This document shows, in pieces, positions 13,873 through 23,165 of a stretch of DNA of 64,000 nt; the first letter of the stretch is position 1; the number at the start of each line of letters is the position of its first letter. The DNA comes from Streptomyces sp. NBC_01217 (GTDB lineage: Bacteria > Actinomycetota > Actinomycetes > Streptomycetales > Streptomycetaceae), in the NCBI RefSeq assembly GCF_035994185.1, contig NZ_CP108538.1, positions 5,185,501 through 5,249,500 of the forward strand. Reading direction: 5' to 3'. A program made the translations under genes and the position numbers. Under the pieces are notes generated by a model. It ran no database searches and was not told where the DNA came from. It worked only from the letters and a program-made list of their open reading frames with translations.

Positions 13873-16427
13873 TACGGAATCCAGTTCTCAGGTCCGGGCG
13901 GGTCCTTGAGGAAGCGCCCGAAGCTACTGGGCACGCCTTCCAGCATATGGTTGCAGTTTCCGCAGAACGGTGCGGGGCGGGGAGGCTTTCCTGTGATGTC
14001 GTCGATCATGAAGGGGAACTGCACCGATGCGCGCATCTCCGTCAGGGCTGCCGCGTCGTCGGGCAGGCCGAGTTCCTTGCGCGCCCAGAGCAACTCGTTG
14101 GCGGCCTTGACCTCGGCGTGGGCGAGGATCGGGGCGTGGTGAGGGGGAGCGTCGGCGATCTGTTCGTAACGCTCCAGGAGCGTCGGGTGCAACTGGTCCA
14201 TACCGATCAGCTGGGGAGCCTTCTTCGGACCGTTGATTCCCTCGATCACCTTGCCGGTCCGCAGGTCGATCACCGACCCGACGCAGGCTCCGGTCTGCGA
14301 ACGGGGGAAGGTCCCTGCTTCCTTGGCTCTCAGGTAGTCCTCGGCGCGTTGGTGCGACAGCTGGTCCATGAATTCGCTGACTGGCTGGTCGCCGACATGG
14401 GAGATGAGGCCGTCCTCCGTGCGGCGGACGAGTTCCTCGGGCAGAACGCCGAGAACCTTCTGCCCCGGCCCCGGTGGAGGCATGGGGGTGTCCCCGATCT
14501 GGATCGGCTCCGGATTGCTCCCGCCGTCGTGATGACTCCCGCCGTCGGGCCGACCATCCGATCCGTTGCCCTCGTTGCCATGGTTTGAGCCGGGGTCGTG
14601 GCTGCCGCCGTCGTGGTGCGGGGCACCTTCGTCCGCACCGTGGTGCGCGGCGTCGTCGGCATGGCTGTTCGGGGTGTGGTCATTGTGGTGGGGCGGGGGC
14701 GGGTCGTGCGGTCCGTTCGGTCCGTCGCCCCCGTGGCCACCGTGCCCGCCGGTGGGCGGTTCATGGCTTGCGGAGGGGCCGTGGCCGAGGTCGTCCGCGT
14801 GGCCGCCGGGGAGGTTGTCTCCCGTGTGACCGCCCGGCAGGTCGTCGCCGAGACGGCCGGCGTCGCCGAGGTCGCTGCCGAGGTGGGCGGCGTTGTCACC
14901 GATGTGGGCCGAGACATCGACGGTGTGGGCGCCGACACCGACCAGGACCGGTTCCTTGACCGGGGAGTTGGTGTGCGGGGTGGTGGGGTCCGTGCTGTCG
15001 GTGCGCGTGACGTCGGGGGAGGGCTCGACGGGGGCGTCGTCGGCGTGCTGGACGATGCCGCCGTTCTCGTCGAGGAGGTTGCCGTCGTGGTCGAAGTACT
15101 GGACGGGTACGTCGGTGTGGGTGGGGAGCTTGGTGGTGCCTTCGGGCAGGAGGGGGGCGTCGTCGGGGAATTTGATGTTGCCGTCGGGGAGTTTGATGCC
15201 GCCGTCGGGGATGGCTGCGCCTTCGGGGAGGTGGACGGTGCCGTCGGGCAGTTTGAGGGAGCCCTCGGGCAGCACGATCGCGTCGTCGGGGAGTCTGGGG
15301 ATCTCGATGTTGCTGATGCCCCTGAGGCCCTTGGTGATGTCGCCGATCTTGGAGAGTCCGGCGCCCGCGCCCTTGGCGATGTAGGTCATCGGGTCGATGA
15401 CCTTGCCGGCCTTCCCGGCGACGGAGAGGACCTTGGCGACGGCTCCGGCCTTGCCTGCTCCGGCTGCTGCGCCGCCTGCGCCTCCGGTGAAGACGGTGGT
15501 CAGGACGTTGAAGGTGACGGCTCCGGCGGCCCGTCCGGGGTTCTTGCCCCACTCGTCCCAGGCGACCAGGGCCTTGCCGGTCTCCTTCATCGCGGTGCGT
15601 GAGTCGCGCAGCCAGGAGGGGAGTTTGTCGTCGGGCAGGGCCCAGAACAGGGTGCCCGCGCCGGGGATCGAGGTGATCACGAGGCCGGTGGCGAGCTGGG
15701 CCAGGCCCTTCCAGGCCTGTCCCATGGCGTCCCAGCCGCCGAACCCGACGAGGGTGCCCAGGCCCTTGATGGTGCCCCAGACCCCGTCGACGATCAGCCC
15801 GTCCCACACGAACGACTTGACCCAGTGCCCGACTTCCCAGGCGTGGTGCTTCTCCTCGACGGGGTCGCCCCAGGGGAGTTTGGCGTTCTTGAGGTCGTCG
15901 GCGTTGAACCCGTACTGGTCCTTGCGTTCGGAGCCGTCACCGGCGACCATCTGCGTCCCGCCGAACAGGGCGGTGATCTTGTTGTGGCAGGTGCGCTCGG
16001 CGGCCCAGAACGCGGCGACGGCCGCGGTGATGTCGTCGCGGAGCTGGTTGTGCTCCTCGACCTTGTCCTCGTCGTACTCCCACTCGTCGTCGTCCTTGTT
16101 CGCGTTCACGAACGTCGCCGCATCCGTCTTGAGCTGCGCGAGCCTGGTGACGAGGGGGCGGATCTCGGTCGCGTAGTCCGACAGCGAGGAGGCGACCTTC
16201 TCCAGGTCGTCCGCGAAGCCGTCGGCCCGCTCCTGGACCGGCTTGGTGCTCGCGAACAGCTGCTCGGCCTCGGGCGCCTGGTAGTAGGCGGACAGGCCCT
16301 GGAAGTGGGTGTGGACGGAGGAACCGGTGTCCCGGATGTGACCGGCATCGGTCTTCAGGCTTGCGTGGTCCTTCTCCAGCTGGCCCAGATCACCGGTGAA
16401 CTGCGGAATCGCCTCGGGCTTGATCAC
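13872..16427 (-). CDS. Large ESX-secreted toxin with C-terminal YwqJ-type deaminase domain
   Basis: An 851-residue polymorphic toxin. Residues about 1-170 are helical and WXG/LXG-like, the type VII secretion targeting part. A hydrophobic, Gly/Ala-rich middle (about 215-360) includes GTLFWAL and [12 protein letters not shown]. Residues about 378-436 are a tandem LP(D/E)G repeat. A His/Gly/Asp/Pro-rich linker spans about 500-660. The C-terminal ~180 residues are a YwqJ-family deaminase: a zinc-binding HAE in [17 protein letters not shown] (about 770) and the CxxC in [12 protein letters not shown] (about 824), with the conserved [10 protein letters not shown] before them. The GTG start overlaps the DUF6507 gene by 4 nt (GTGA), and the stop overlaps the ywqK start. 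It probably deaminates nucleic-acid bases in competitors; this is inferred from family. Confidence 0.88.
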   Translation of the reverse strand: MIKPEAIPQFTGDLGQLEKDHASLKTDAGHIRDTGSSVHTHFQGLSAYYQAPEAEQLFASTKPVQERADGFADDLEKVASSLSDYATEIRPLVTRLAQLKTDAATFVNANKDDDEWEYDEDKVEEHNQLRDDITAAVAAFWAAERTCHNKITALFGGTQMVAGDGSERKDQYGFNADDLKNAKLPWGDPVEEKHHAWEVGHWVKSFVWDGLIVDGVWGTIKGLGTLVGFGGWDAMGQAWKGLAQLATGLVITSIPGAGTLFWALPDDKLPSWLRDSRTAMKETGKALVAWDEWGKNPGRAAGAVTFNVLTTVFTGGAGGAAAGAGKAGAVAKVLSVAGKAGKVIDPMTYIAKGAGAGLSKIGDITKGLRGISNIEIPRLPDDAIVLPEGSLKLPDGTVHLPEGAAIPDGGIKLPDGNIKFPDDAPLLPEGTTKLPTHTDVPVQYFDHDGNLLDENGGIVQHADDAPVEPSPDVTRTDSTDPTTPHTNSPVKEPVLVGVGAHTVDVSAHIGDNAAHLGSDLGDAGRLGDDLPGGHTGDNLPGGHADDLGHGPSASHEPPTGGHGGHGGDGPNGPHDPPPPHHNDHTPNSHADDAAHHGADEGAPHHDGGSHDPGSNHGNEGNGSDGRPDGGSHHDGGSNPEPIQIGDTPMPPPGPGQKVLGVLPEELVRRTEDGLISHVGDQPVSEFMDQLSHQRAEDYLRAKEAGTFPRSQTGACVGSVIDLRTGKVIEGINGPKKAPQLIGMDQLHPTLLERYEQIADAPPHHAPILAHAEVKAANELLWARKELGLPDDAAALTEMRASVQFPFMIDDITGKPPRPAPFCGNCNHMLEGVPSSFGRFLKDPPGPENWIP

Positions 16428-16816
16428 CGCTCCTGCACCCCGGGCTTCTTCGGATCCAGGTCCACCGCACCCAGCGCCTTGCGCTGGGCCTCGGCGGCCA
16501 TCTCCAGATCACCGTTGAGGTAGGCGGTGGTCGCATCAACCGCGCCCTGGAGGGACTTGCCCGCCCGCGCCGCGACGTACTTCAGATCGGACGTCGTGTG
16601 CTCCGCGAACTGCGACAAGGCGAGCGCGACGAGCCCGCCCGTGGCCTTCTCGCCGCCCTCGCCACCGCCCTCGGCGGTGATCGTGCCCGCACTCGACGCC
16701 GCCGACGTCAGATGATCCCCGTACGCCGTCGCATACGTCTGGATCTTCCCCGCCGCCTCACCCGTCGTCCTCAGCACACCCGAAATACCCTGCGGCTTCA
16801 GATCCCACCCAGTCAT
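16424..16816 (-). CDS. DUF6507 family, WXG-like ESX partner protein
   Basis: A 130-residue, mostly helical protein beginning [15 protein letters not shown], which is the DUF6507 signature. Two long helices (residues about 10-45 and 65-115) make it WXG100-like in shape. It ends 4 nt inside the toxin gene, so it is likely the toxin's cognate secretion partner or chaperone, as LXG toxins usually have. Confidence 0.85.
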   Translation of the reverse strand: MTGWDLKPQGISGVLRTTGEAAGKIQTYATAYGDHLTSAASSAGTITAEGGGEGGEKATGGLVALALSQFAEHTTSDLKYVAARAGKSLQGAVDATTAYLNGDLEMAAEAQRKALGAVDLDPKKPGVQER

Positions 16817-16875
16817 CAGAACACCCCCGTGAACTTACGAACCGAACACCGGACACAACGCCAACCAGACCGGTG

Positions 16876-17187
16876 TCAGCCGATGTTGTCGACCGCGGCC
16901 TTCGCGCGCGTGATCGTGTGCTGCGCCGTACCGTCGTTCTTCTCCAGCGTCGTCTTCAGCAGCTGGATGATGTTCTTGACCTCCTGCGACGAACGGTTCC
17001 ACCGCAGCTCCTTGCCGTGGTACTCATCCGCCACACCATCCGCCGCGAAGTCCGCCATCGCCGCCTTCACCTGGGCATCACGCGCAGCGATCACTGACTC
17101 CAGCTGCGCGATCACCACCTGGATGTTGCCCTGCGCGTCCGCGGACGCACCCGTGTCGTACGAACGACGATCACTCTGACCAGCCAT
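16876..17187 (-). CDS. ESAT-6-like (WXG100-type) secreted protein
   Basis: A 103-residue helical-hairpin protein of the actinobacterial ESAT-6-like family: QGNIQVVIAQLESVIAARD forms helix 1, then the turn region DEYHGKELRWNRSS and helix 2 EVKNIIQLLKTTLEKND. The strict WXG is replaced by W-N-R. It is expected to be exported by the ESX/type VII system as a dimer with a partner. ATG 17187 lies 21 nt after the stop of the preceding ESX gene. Confidence 0.85.
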   Translation of the reverse strand: MAGQSDRRSYDTGASADAQGNIQVVIAQLESVIAARDAQVKAAMADFAADGVADEYHGKELRWNRSSQEVKNIIQLLKTTLEKNDGTAQHTITRAKAAVDNIG

Positions 17188-17208
17188 CAGAAACCCAACC
17201 CCCGTCTG

Positions 17209-17541
17209 TCAACGGCCGCCGAAGCGCGCCGCGTCGAAGTTCGCCGCCGACATCTGCTGCCGCGCGTTGTCACCCTGCTCCTGATCACCCGAACTGAACG
17301 CCGACTCCATCCCCGACTGACCACCCAGAAGAGCCGACAACGAACCGTTCAACGCCGCCGTGATCTCATCCGACCGACCCTTGAACGAATCGAACGCCGC
17401 ACGCCCCGCACCGTTGAACTTCCCCTCCAACGGCTGCGCAGCCTGCACCAACTGCCGAATCAACGTCCCCAGATCAGTGCTCGACCCACGCGACTTCGAC
17501 GACAACGTCGAAAGAACCTGCGCCCCCATGTCGAACTTCAT
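17209..17541 (-). CDS. WXG100-superfamily ESX protein
   Basis: A 110-residue helical protein. Helix 1 (STDLGTLIRQLVQAAQPLE), the turn KFNGAGRAAFDSFKGRSDE and helix 2 (ITAALNGSLSALLGGQSGM) give the WXG100 layout, with FNG in place of WXG. ATG 17541 has GGGGGAA upstream and starts the product MKFDMGAQVL. It is the first gene of the five-gene ESX substrate locus. No EccB-EccE machinery genes are in the window, so secretion must rely on apparatus encoded elsewhere. Confidence 0.82.
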   Translation of the reverse strand: MKFDMGAQVLSTLSSKSRGSSTDLGTLIRQLVQAAQPLEGKFNGAGRAAFDSFKGRSDEITAALNGSLSALLGGQSGMESAFSSGDQEQGDNARQQMSAANFDAARFGGR

Positions 17542-17687
17542 GCCGGTGTTCCCCCGTCCATGCATGCGTTCACGCCATATTGAGCTGACGATCCTACCAA
17601 CATGCACGGCGGAGTGGAGGGGCGCACTCTCTGCGTCCGTTCGAAATCACGTGGAGGTGTGCGGCGCCGACGGTGATGATGGCGGCC

Positions 17688-18272
17688 ATGAGCAGTCGCG
17701 CGTTGCCCGTAGAGGCCCTGTTGGTCGTGGACGTTCAGTCGTCCGCCGTCTCCGGTGCCAGGGCGGTACCCGAGGTGGCCCGGCTCCTGGACCGTACGAC
17801 GGACCTGATCGCGCGGGCGCGCAGGAGCGGGGCGCTCGTCGTCCACATTCAGAACGACGGGAAGGCCGGAGCGGGCGACGAGCCCCACACGCCCGGCTGG
17901 GAACTCCACCACCCCGTCGAGGCCGGCCTCACGGAGACCGTGATCCGCAAGACCAAGGACGACGGCTTCGACGAGACGTCCCTGGGACGCCTGTTGACCG
18001 ACTCGGGGGTGCAGGCGCTCGCCATCTGCGGTGTGATGTCCGAGATGTGCGTACAGGCAACGGCGCGTACGGCCCTGGCGCTGGGGTACCGGGTCGTCAT
18101 GCCGCACGATGCGCATGCGACGCAGGACATCCCGGCGGCGCCCGGAATCAGCGATGCGGTACCGGCCGCCACGGTCTCGCGGGTCGCCGAGTGGGCCCTC
18201 GGCAGCGATCTCGAAGTCATCGCCCGCGCCACCGACGTCACGTTCGCGGGCTTGCCCTCACGGTCTCACTGA
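17688..18272 (+). CDS. Isochorismatase-like cysteine hydrolase
   Basis: A 194-residue alpha/beta/alpha hydrolase. The triad of the family is visible: Asp in LLVVDVQ (about residue 14), Lys in VIRKTKDDGF (about 90) and the nucleophile Cys in GVMSEMCVQATAR (about 121). Members act as nicotinamidases, isochorismatases or amidases; the exact substrate cannot be told. I chose ATG 17688 (MSSRALPVEALL); upstream Met codons have no better ribosome site. Its end overlaps the convergent methyltransferase gene by 7 nt. Confidence 0.9.
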   Translation: MSSRALPVEALLVVDVQSSAVSGARAVPEVARLLDRTTDLIARARRSGALVVHIQNDGKAGAGDEPHTPGWELHHPVEAGLTETVIRKTKDDGFDETSLGRLLTDSGVQALAICGVMSEMCVQATARTALALGYRVVMPHDAHATQDIPAAPGISDAVPAATVSRVAEWALGSDLEVIARATDVTFAGLPSRSH

Positions 18273-19015
18273 GGCTGCGCCGGGTTCCGGCGGAACAGGG
18301 CCGTCCAGAGGAAGGGCTCACCGAAGCGCGGGGACTCCGGGGGTTCGCTGTGCATGCGGCGGAGTTCGATCTCTGTCAGGTCGGAGAAGATCCAGCGCAA
18401 TGACTCCGGCGTGTACGCGAGGCCGCCCTGGAGGCCGGCGCGGTCGTAGAAGGCGGCGTCGGGGAGTTCGGATCCCACGCCCGCCTCCCCGGCTGCGAAG
18501 CAGGTGAGGGCGAGTTGGCCGCCGGGTGCCAGGCAGCGGTCGAGCAGGGCCAGGTAGCTGATGCGGCGGTGGGGCGGCAGGTGGTGGAAGCAGCCGGAGT
18601 CGTGGATCAGGTCGTACGGGCCGGTCAGCTCGGTCGCCGTGAGGGTGAAGGCGTCGCCGCAGTGGAAGCGGACATCCGCCCCCGCCTCGCGGGCGCGCTC
18701 CTCGGCCCAGGCCAGGGCCGCCGGGGAGAGGTCCACCGCGTCGACCTCGAAGCCCAGGGAGGCGAGGTGGAGGGCGTTGCGGCCGGGGCCGCAGCCGAGG
18801 TCGAGGGCGCGGCCCGGGGTGATCAGGCGGCGGTCCGCGTAGGAGACGAGGCTCTCGTCGGGCTTGGCCACGAAGAACGGGACGGGCTTCGTCCGGTCCG
18901 CGTAGAAGCCGTCCCACCAGGAGGCCCCGTCGCCCGTCCAGCGGTCCGCCTCCCGGGCGAACAGGCCGTCCAGGAGGCTGAGTACGTCGTCCACCGTGCG
19001 TATGTGGCGGTCCAT
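18266..19015 (-). CDS. Class I SAM-dependent methyltransferase
   Basis: A 249-residue Rossmann-fold methyltransferase. Motif I is ALDLGCGPGRNALHLA (about residue 70) and the acidic end of strand 2 is VDAVDLSPAAL. Motif III-IV is DLIHDSGCFHHLPPHRR, and LAPGGQLALTCFA matches the post-strand 5 region. The substrate is unknown; the 'DSGCFHH' form occurs in thiopurine/tellurite-like small-molecule methyltransferases. ATG 19015 has AAAGGGG upstream. Confidence 0.88.
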   Translation of the reverse strand: MDRHIRTVDDVLSLLDGLFAREADRWTGDGASWWDGFYADRTKPVPFFVAKPDESLVSYADRRLITPGRALDLGCGPGRNALHLASLGFEVDAVDLSPAALAWAEERAREAGADVRFHCGDAFTLTATELTGPYDLIHDSGCFHHLPPHRRISYLALLDRCLAPGGQLALTCFAAGEAGVGSELPDAAFYDRAGLQGGLAYTPESLRWIFSDLTEIELRRMHSEPPESPRFGEPFLWTALFRRNPAQPQ

Positions 19016-19420
19016 GGCGATCCCCTTTCCAGGAGGGAAATCGTAGATCCGCCCGGCACTGGAGACCGGTTCGGGAGGTGTTGGGGGAGACCGCAGGGGG
19101 AGGCCGGTGGACCGTGGAGTGGTGGGGCGGTAACCCCCCTCGTGTGCGGGGTCTTTGGGTGCGTGCGACCCCACGGAGGGGTGTTACGGGGGTTGTTTCA
19201 GGGGTGCAGGGGGCTGTTTCTTTTTTGTGAGCGTGGACGGGGGTGCGGCGCGGGAGTCTCCCGTAGATCCAAAATTCAGACGGTAACAGCAACGGTTCGA
19301 TGGGCAATCGGACTTGCTCGGGGCGCGGCCCTGCGCGTGCCCGAGCGCGTGGCGGAAACCCCACCGGCGTGGTGGAGCGGGGAGAGTGGGGGCAGCGGTA
19401 CGGACGACTAAGGAGGACCG
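19016..19420. other. 405-bp divergent intergenic region
   Basis: It separates the methyltransferase and TetR genes. No coding sequence is convincing. It contains a long imperfect stem-loop at about 19132-19185 (GGGGTC pairing with GACCCC, extended by CCCCTC/GAGGGG) and a T-rich stretch near 19218. The strongest feature is the AAGGAGGACCG ribosome site of the TetR gene at its right end. Confidence 0.4.
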
Positions 19421-20059
19421 ATGGCGGGTGTCGTGGCGAACCAGCGGAACAGGGCGGTCGGGCAGGCAGTGAGGGGCCCGGGAGCACGGGACCGACTCCT
19501 TTGGGCCGGGCGCCAGTTGTTCGCCGCGTACGGATACGCACACACGAGCGTCGAGGATCTGTGCGATCAGGCGAAGGTGCCCGTCCACGTCTTCCAGCAG
19601 GAGTTCGTCTCGCGCGAGGTGCTTCTGATGACGATCTACGACGAGGTGGTCACCCACGGGCTGCGCGCCGCCGAGAACGCCCTGATGGCGGAGGGCATGG
19701 AGGACTGTCCGACGGCGGAACGGGTCCGGCTGCTCTTCGACGCCTATGTGAAGGCGGTCACCGAGGATCCGTGCGCGGCGCGGGTGGCGTTCGTCGAGGT
19801 GCTGGGGGTGAGCCGGGAGGTGGACAACCACCTGGCGACCTGGCGGGCGATGTGGATCGAGTTCCTCAGCTCCGAGGCCGAGCGTGCCGTGCGCCGGGGC
19901 GAGGCGGTGGCGAGCGACCACACCGTGACCGTCACCGTGCTGAACCACTCGGTGGACGAACTCATGGCACACCACGGCCGCCGCCCCCGCCAGGTCAACG
20001 CCCAGTGGCTGACCGATGAGCTGACCCGGCTCTCGCTGGCCATGATCCTGCCGTCCTGA
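19421..20059 (+). CDS. TetR-family transcriptional regulator
   Basis: A 212-residue regulator. The DNA-binding domain (about residues 23-70) shows RDRLLWAGRQLFAAYGYAHT and the recognition segment VEDLCDQAKVPVHVFQQEF; 'PVHVFQQEF' departs from the usual 'GTLYxHF'. The C-terminal ~140 residues are a helical ligand domain (LLFDAYVKAVTEDP, ARVAFVEVLG). ATG 19421 follows AAGGAGG. The target is not obvious; an XRE-cupin regulator gene follows 48 bp later on the same strand. Confidence 0.9.
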   Translation: MAGVVANQRNRAVGQAVRGPGARDRLLWAGRQLFAAYGYAHTSVEDLCDQAKVPVHVFQQEFVSREVLLMTIYDEVVTHGLRAAENALMAEGMEDCPTAERVRLLFDAYVKAVTEDPCAARVAFVEVLGVSREVDNHLATWRAMWIEFLSSEAERAVRRGEAVASDHTVTVTVLNHSVDELMAHHGRRPRQVNAQWLTDELTRLSLAMILPS

Positions 20060-20107
20060 CACACCCCGTTGCCGGTACGGCAAACACCGGACGCGAATAA
20101 TGGGGGG

Positions 20108-20773
20108 ATGACGGACGGTGGCGGGCACGGAGTACGTGCAGAGCACGGAGAACGCGCAGAACGTACGGACGACGACGAGATCTCGGCCGTCCTGACAGGC
20201 GTCGGGCCGCGGCTGCGCGCCCTGCGTCTGGAACGCGGTACGACGCTGGCGCGGCTCAGCGAGAGGACCGGGATCTCCCTCAGCACCCTCTCGCGCCTGG
20301 AGTCGGGCGGCCGCAGACCCACGCTCGAACTGCTGCTGCCCCTGGCCAAGGCGTACGGGGTGCAGCTGGACGAACTCGTCGGCGCCCCCGCCACCGGCGA
20401 TCCGCGCATCCACTTCCGCCCCTTCACCCGGAACGGCATGACCTTCGTACCGCTGACCCGGCATTTCGGCGGGCCGCACGCGTACAAGACGATCCTGCCC
20501 GGTGGCCGCGGGGCGACGGGTCCGCTGGAGCAGCGGGTGCACGAGGGGTATGAGTGGCTGTACGTACTGGCGGGGCGGCTTCGGCTGGTGCTGGGTGAGC
20601 ACGATCTGGTGCTCACGGCGGGTGAGGTCGCCGAGTTCGACACGCGCACGCCGCATGCGTGGGCCAGCGCAGGGCCCGATCCGGTCGAATTCCTCAGCCT
20701 GTTCGGGCGCCAGGGCGAGCGGATGCATGTGAGGGCCCGGCCCTCGGGCCGGGACGGTGAGACGGGGCCGTGA
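20108..20773 (+). CDS. XRE-family regulator with C-terminal cupin domain
   Basis: A 221-residue two-domain regulator. The helix-turn-helix (about residues 35-90) is RLRALRLERGTTLARLSERT followed by SLSTLSRLESGGRRPTLE. The cupin (about 130-210) shows VHEGYEWLYVLAGRLRLVLG, and then AGEVAEFDTRTPHAW, where a small ligand or metal could bind. ATG 20108 directly follows GGGGGG and is 12 nt after an AATAAT that may be a -10, so the transcript could be very short-leadered. This MerR-like cupin family often controls amino-acid, polyamine or antibiotic genes; the target here is unknown. Confidence 0.88.
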   Translation: MTDGGGHGVRAEHGERAERTDDDEISAVLTGVGPRLRALRLERGTTLARLSERTGISLSTLSRLESGGRRPTLELLLPLAKAYGVQLDELVGAPATGDPRIHFRPFTRNGMTFVPLTRHFGGPHAYKTILPGGRGATGPLEQRVHEGYEWLYVLAGRLRLVLGEHDLVLTAGEVAEFDTRTPHAWASAGPDPVEFLSLFGRQGERMHVRARPSGRDGETGP

Positions 20774-20810
20774 GGTGCCCGCGGGCCGGGTGAGGCCTCC
20801 GTGCGGCCTG

Positions 20811-21497
20811 TTACGGGTGGGCCGCGTACGGGGCGCCCAGGCCCCACGCCTGGTGCATCGCGTCGGCGAACGTGGCCGCCAGTTTGTGTTCGCCGCTCGG
20901 GCCCGGGTGCGTTCCGTCGTAGGTGTCCCGGTGGATGTCGTAGCCCGCCGGGCGGGAGGCCAGCAGGATCGGGGACATCGGGTCGTCGAGATCGGCGACG
21001 GCTTTCGCCAGGAGCTCGTTGAAGCGGTCGCACTCGGCGGCGAACGGGGCGTCCGACTCGGCCCGTACGTTCGGTATCACGGGCAGGAGCACCATCTTCA
21101 CGTGCGGGTTCGCGGTGCGGGCCGCCGTGATGAACGCCCTTGCGTTCAGGGCGGTCTGGCCGCTGTCCGTATAGAAACCGAGGTCTATCAGGCCGAGCGA
21201 GACGAGCAGCACGTCCGTGCGGTGCTCGGCGACCGTACCGGCGATCACCGGGGCCATGTGCAGCCAGCCCTCGCCCCAGCCGGCCAGATGGGTGCGGGCC
21301 TCGACGGGGAAGTCCGGTGCGCCGTACTCGTACGAGACAGGGGCGTTCTCCCCGGTGTCGTACAGCTCGCTGCGCGGGCCGACGATCGCGAACGGGGCAC
21401 GGGAGGCGGAAGCGAGGTGCTGCCACATCCGGTAGCGCCAGGTGAAGTCGCCGGCGCGGCCGATGGTCATGGAATCGCCGACAAACGTGAAACGCAT
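20811..21497 (-). CDS. SGNH/GDSL-type hydrolase
   Basis: A 228-residue cytoplasmic esterase/lipase of the SGNH fold. Block I is FTFVGDSMTIG (nucleophile Ser, about residue 9) and block V is YDGTHPGPSGEHKLA (Asp and His, about 203-206). There is no signal peptide, unlike most secreted Streptomyces SGNH lipases. GENAPVSYEYGAPDF is unusual for the family. The substrate is probably an acyl ester. ATG 21497 is the first Met consistent with block I at the N-terminus. Confidence 0.85.
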   Translation of the reverse strand: MRFTFVGDSMTIGRAGDFTWRYRMWQHLASASRAPFAIVGPRSELYDTGENAPVSYEYGAPDFPVEARTHLAGWGEGWLHMAPVIAGTVAEHRTDVLLVSLGLIDLGFYTDSGQTALNARAFITAARTANPHVKMVLLPVIPNVRAESDAPFAAECDRFNELLAKAVADLDDPMSPILLASRPAGYDIHRDTYDGTHPGPSGEHKLAATFADAMHQAWGLGAPYAAHP

Positions 21498-21555
21498 GGC
21501 GTCATCATCGCGGATCACCGCTTCGGCCTGCGACGTGACGATGGACACTTGGGCC

Positions 21556-22566
21556 ATGCGTTCGTACCTGACTGTGTCCGCAGCCGCCGTGCTGCTCCTC
21601 CTCGCCGGGACGGCTCCCGCCGTCGCGTCCGGGGACGGAGCCGACCGGAGCTTCACGATCGAGGACCCCCGGATCACCGAGTCCAGCGGTCTCGCCGCCA
21701 GCCGCGCCCACCCCGGCATCTACTGGACGCACAACGACAGCGACGACGGGCCGTACATCTTCGCCGTCGACTCCCGGACCGGGAAGACCGTGGCGACGAT
21801 CACCATGCGCGGGGTGGGACAGCCCCGCGATGTGGAGGCCATCTCGATCGGGCCCGACGGCAGTCTGTACGTCGGTGACATCGGCGACAACCTGGACGGC
21901 AGCTGGGACCACGTCTGGATCTACCGCTTCCCTGAGCCGAAGCAGCTGAAGGACGCGACGGTCCGCGCCACCCAGTTCGATGTGAAGTACGCGGACGGCC
22001 CGCGCAACGCCGAGGCGCTGATGGTCCACCCCACGACCGGGCGCGTCTACATCGCGTCGAAGAACGAGGACGGCGGTGGACTCTACGAGGGCCCCGCGAA
22101 GCTCACCACCGGCGCTGCCAATGTCTTCCGGCGGGTGGGGGAGGTGCCGTGGGTGACGGACGGGGCGTTCTCGCCGGACGGCAAGGAGCTGGTGCTGCGC
22201 TCGTACTTCAGCGCCCGGGGGTACGCCTTCGAGGACGGCAGGCTCGGCGCCGACCACGCGGTCCAGGCGCCCCTCCAGCGGCAGGCCGAGTCGGTGACGT
22301 ACACGGCGGACGGCTCGGCGCTGATGTTCGGCTCGGAGGGGGAGCGGAGCGATGTGGTGCGGGTGGATGTGGACGGAGGCAGCGGAGGCGACGGGAAGCC
22401 GCCGTCCCGGGGCGGCGACTCGTCGGCGTCGTCCGCCGGAGCGGAGAGCGGAGACGGGGGCGGGGGCAGCGGCGCGGAGGTGAAGGGTACGACCCTGACC
22501 GGTGTCCTGGTGCTCGCGGGGATCGGCCTCCTGGTGTTCATGGGGCGGCGCCGAAAGGGGAACTGA
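21556..22566 (+). CDS. Secreted, C-terminally membrane-anchored beta-propeller-like protein
   Basis: A 336-residue surface protein. It has a signal peptide (MRSYLTVSAAAVLLLLAGTA, then APAVASG). An ectodomain of propeller-like strands follows, including IYWTHNDSDDGPYIF, DGSLYVGDIGDNLDGSWDH and TDGAFSPDGKELVL. A Gly/Ser-rich stalk (about 275-310) leads to a C-terminal transmembrane segment (LTGVLVLAGIGLLVFMG) and the basic tail RRRKGN. No sortase LPXTG is present. Starts at 21541 or 21556 are both possible; neither has a clear ribosome site. Function unknown; an extracellular binding or esterase-like role is a guess. It is divergent from the SGNH gene. Confidence 0.75.
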   Translation: MRSYLTVSAAAVLLLLAGTAPAVASGDGADRSFTIEDPRITESSGLAASRAHPGIYWTHNDSDDGPYIFAVDSRTGKTVATITMRGVGQPRDVEAISIGPDGSLYVGDIGDNLDGSWDHVWIYRFPEPKQLKDATVRATQFDVKYADGPRNAEALMVHPTTGRVYIASKNEDGGGLYEGPAKLTTGAANVFRRVGEVPWVTDGAFSPDGKELVLRSYFSARGYAFEDGRLGADHAVQAPLQRQAESVTYTADGSALMFGSEGERSDVVRVDVDGGSGGDGKPPSRGGDSSASSAGAESGDGGGGSGAEVKGTTLTGVLVLAGIGLLVFMGRRRKGN

Positions 22567-22614
22567 CGGTCCGGCGCGCCGCCCGCCGGGCCCGGGCCGT
22601 AGGGTCGGGCATCT

Positions 22615-23148
22615 ATGGAGAACCGAGTGATTCCCGTACGGCCCGAGCCTTTTGCCACCGCCCGGCTGGACGCGCTGCCGCTGCGGGTCGCGTACGCGGA
22701 CGAGATGGCGGCGGTGCTGGCCGACCCGGCCCTGCACGCGTACACCGGCGGGGCTCCGGAGACCGCCGATGAGCTGCGGGCCCGCTACGAACGCCAGACC
22801 GCCGGTTCGCCGGACCCCGACGTGGGCTGGTGGAACTGGGTGCTGCGGGTACGGGACGAGGACCGCCTCGCCGGATACGTACAGGCGACGGTGAACGCGC
22901 GGGACGCGGAGGCGGAGATCGCCTGGGTGGTCGGGGCGAAGTGGCAGGGCCGCGGGTATGCGAAAGAGGCCGCGGTAGGGCTGGTGGCCCATCTGCTGGG
23001 GGCGGAAACCGCGGTGGTGCGTACCGTCGTCGCCCATATCCACCCGGACCACGCCGCCTCCGCAGCCGTGGTCGCCGCGGCGTGGCTGGTGCCGACGCAG
23101 GAGTGGTGCGACGGCGAACGGCGCTGGCAGCGCGGCTCCAGAGCCTGA
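22615..23148 (+). CDS. GNAT-family N-acetyltransferase
   Basis: A 177-residue acetyl-CoA-dependent transferase of the RimJ/RimL-like branch. It starts with a substrate-recognition strand (VIPVRPEPFATARLDALPLR). The acetyl-CoA pyrophosphate loop is VVGAKWQGRGYAKEAA (Q/R-x-x-G-x-G/A), about residue 102. The C-terminal strands follow HIHPDHAASAAVVAAA. The substrate (protein N-terminus, antibiotic or small amine) is unknown. Confidence 0.9.
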   Translation: MENRVIPVRPEPFATARLDALPLRVAYADEMAAVLADPALHAYTGGAPETADELRARYERQTAGSPDPDVGWWNWVLRVRDEDRLAGYVQATVNARDAEAEIAWVVGAKWQGRGYAKEAAVGLVAHLLGAETAVVRTVVAHIHPDHAASAAVVAAAWLVPTQEWCDGERRWQRGSRA

Positions 23149-23165
23149 CGCCGGACCCGCCGTGG

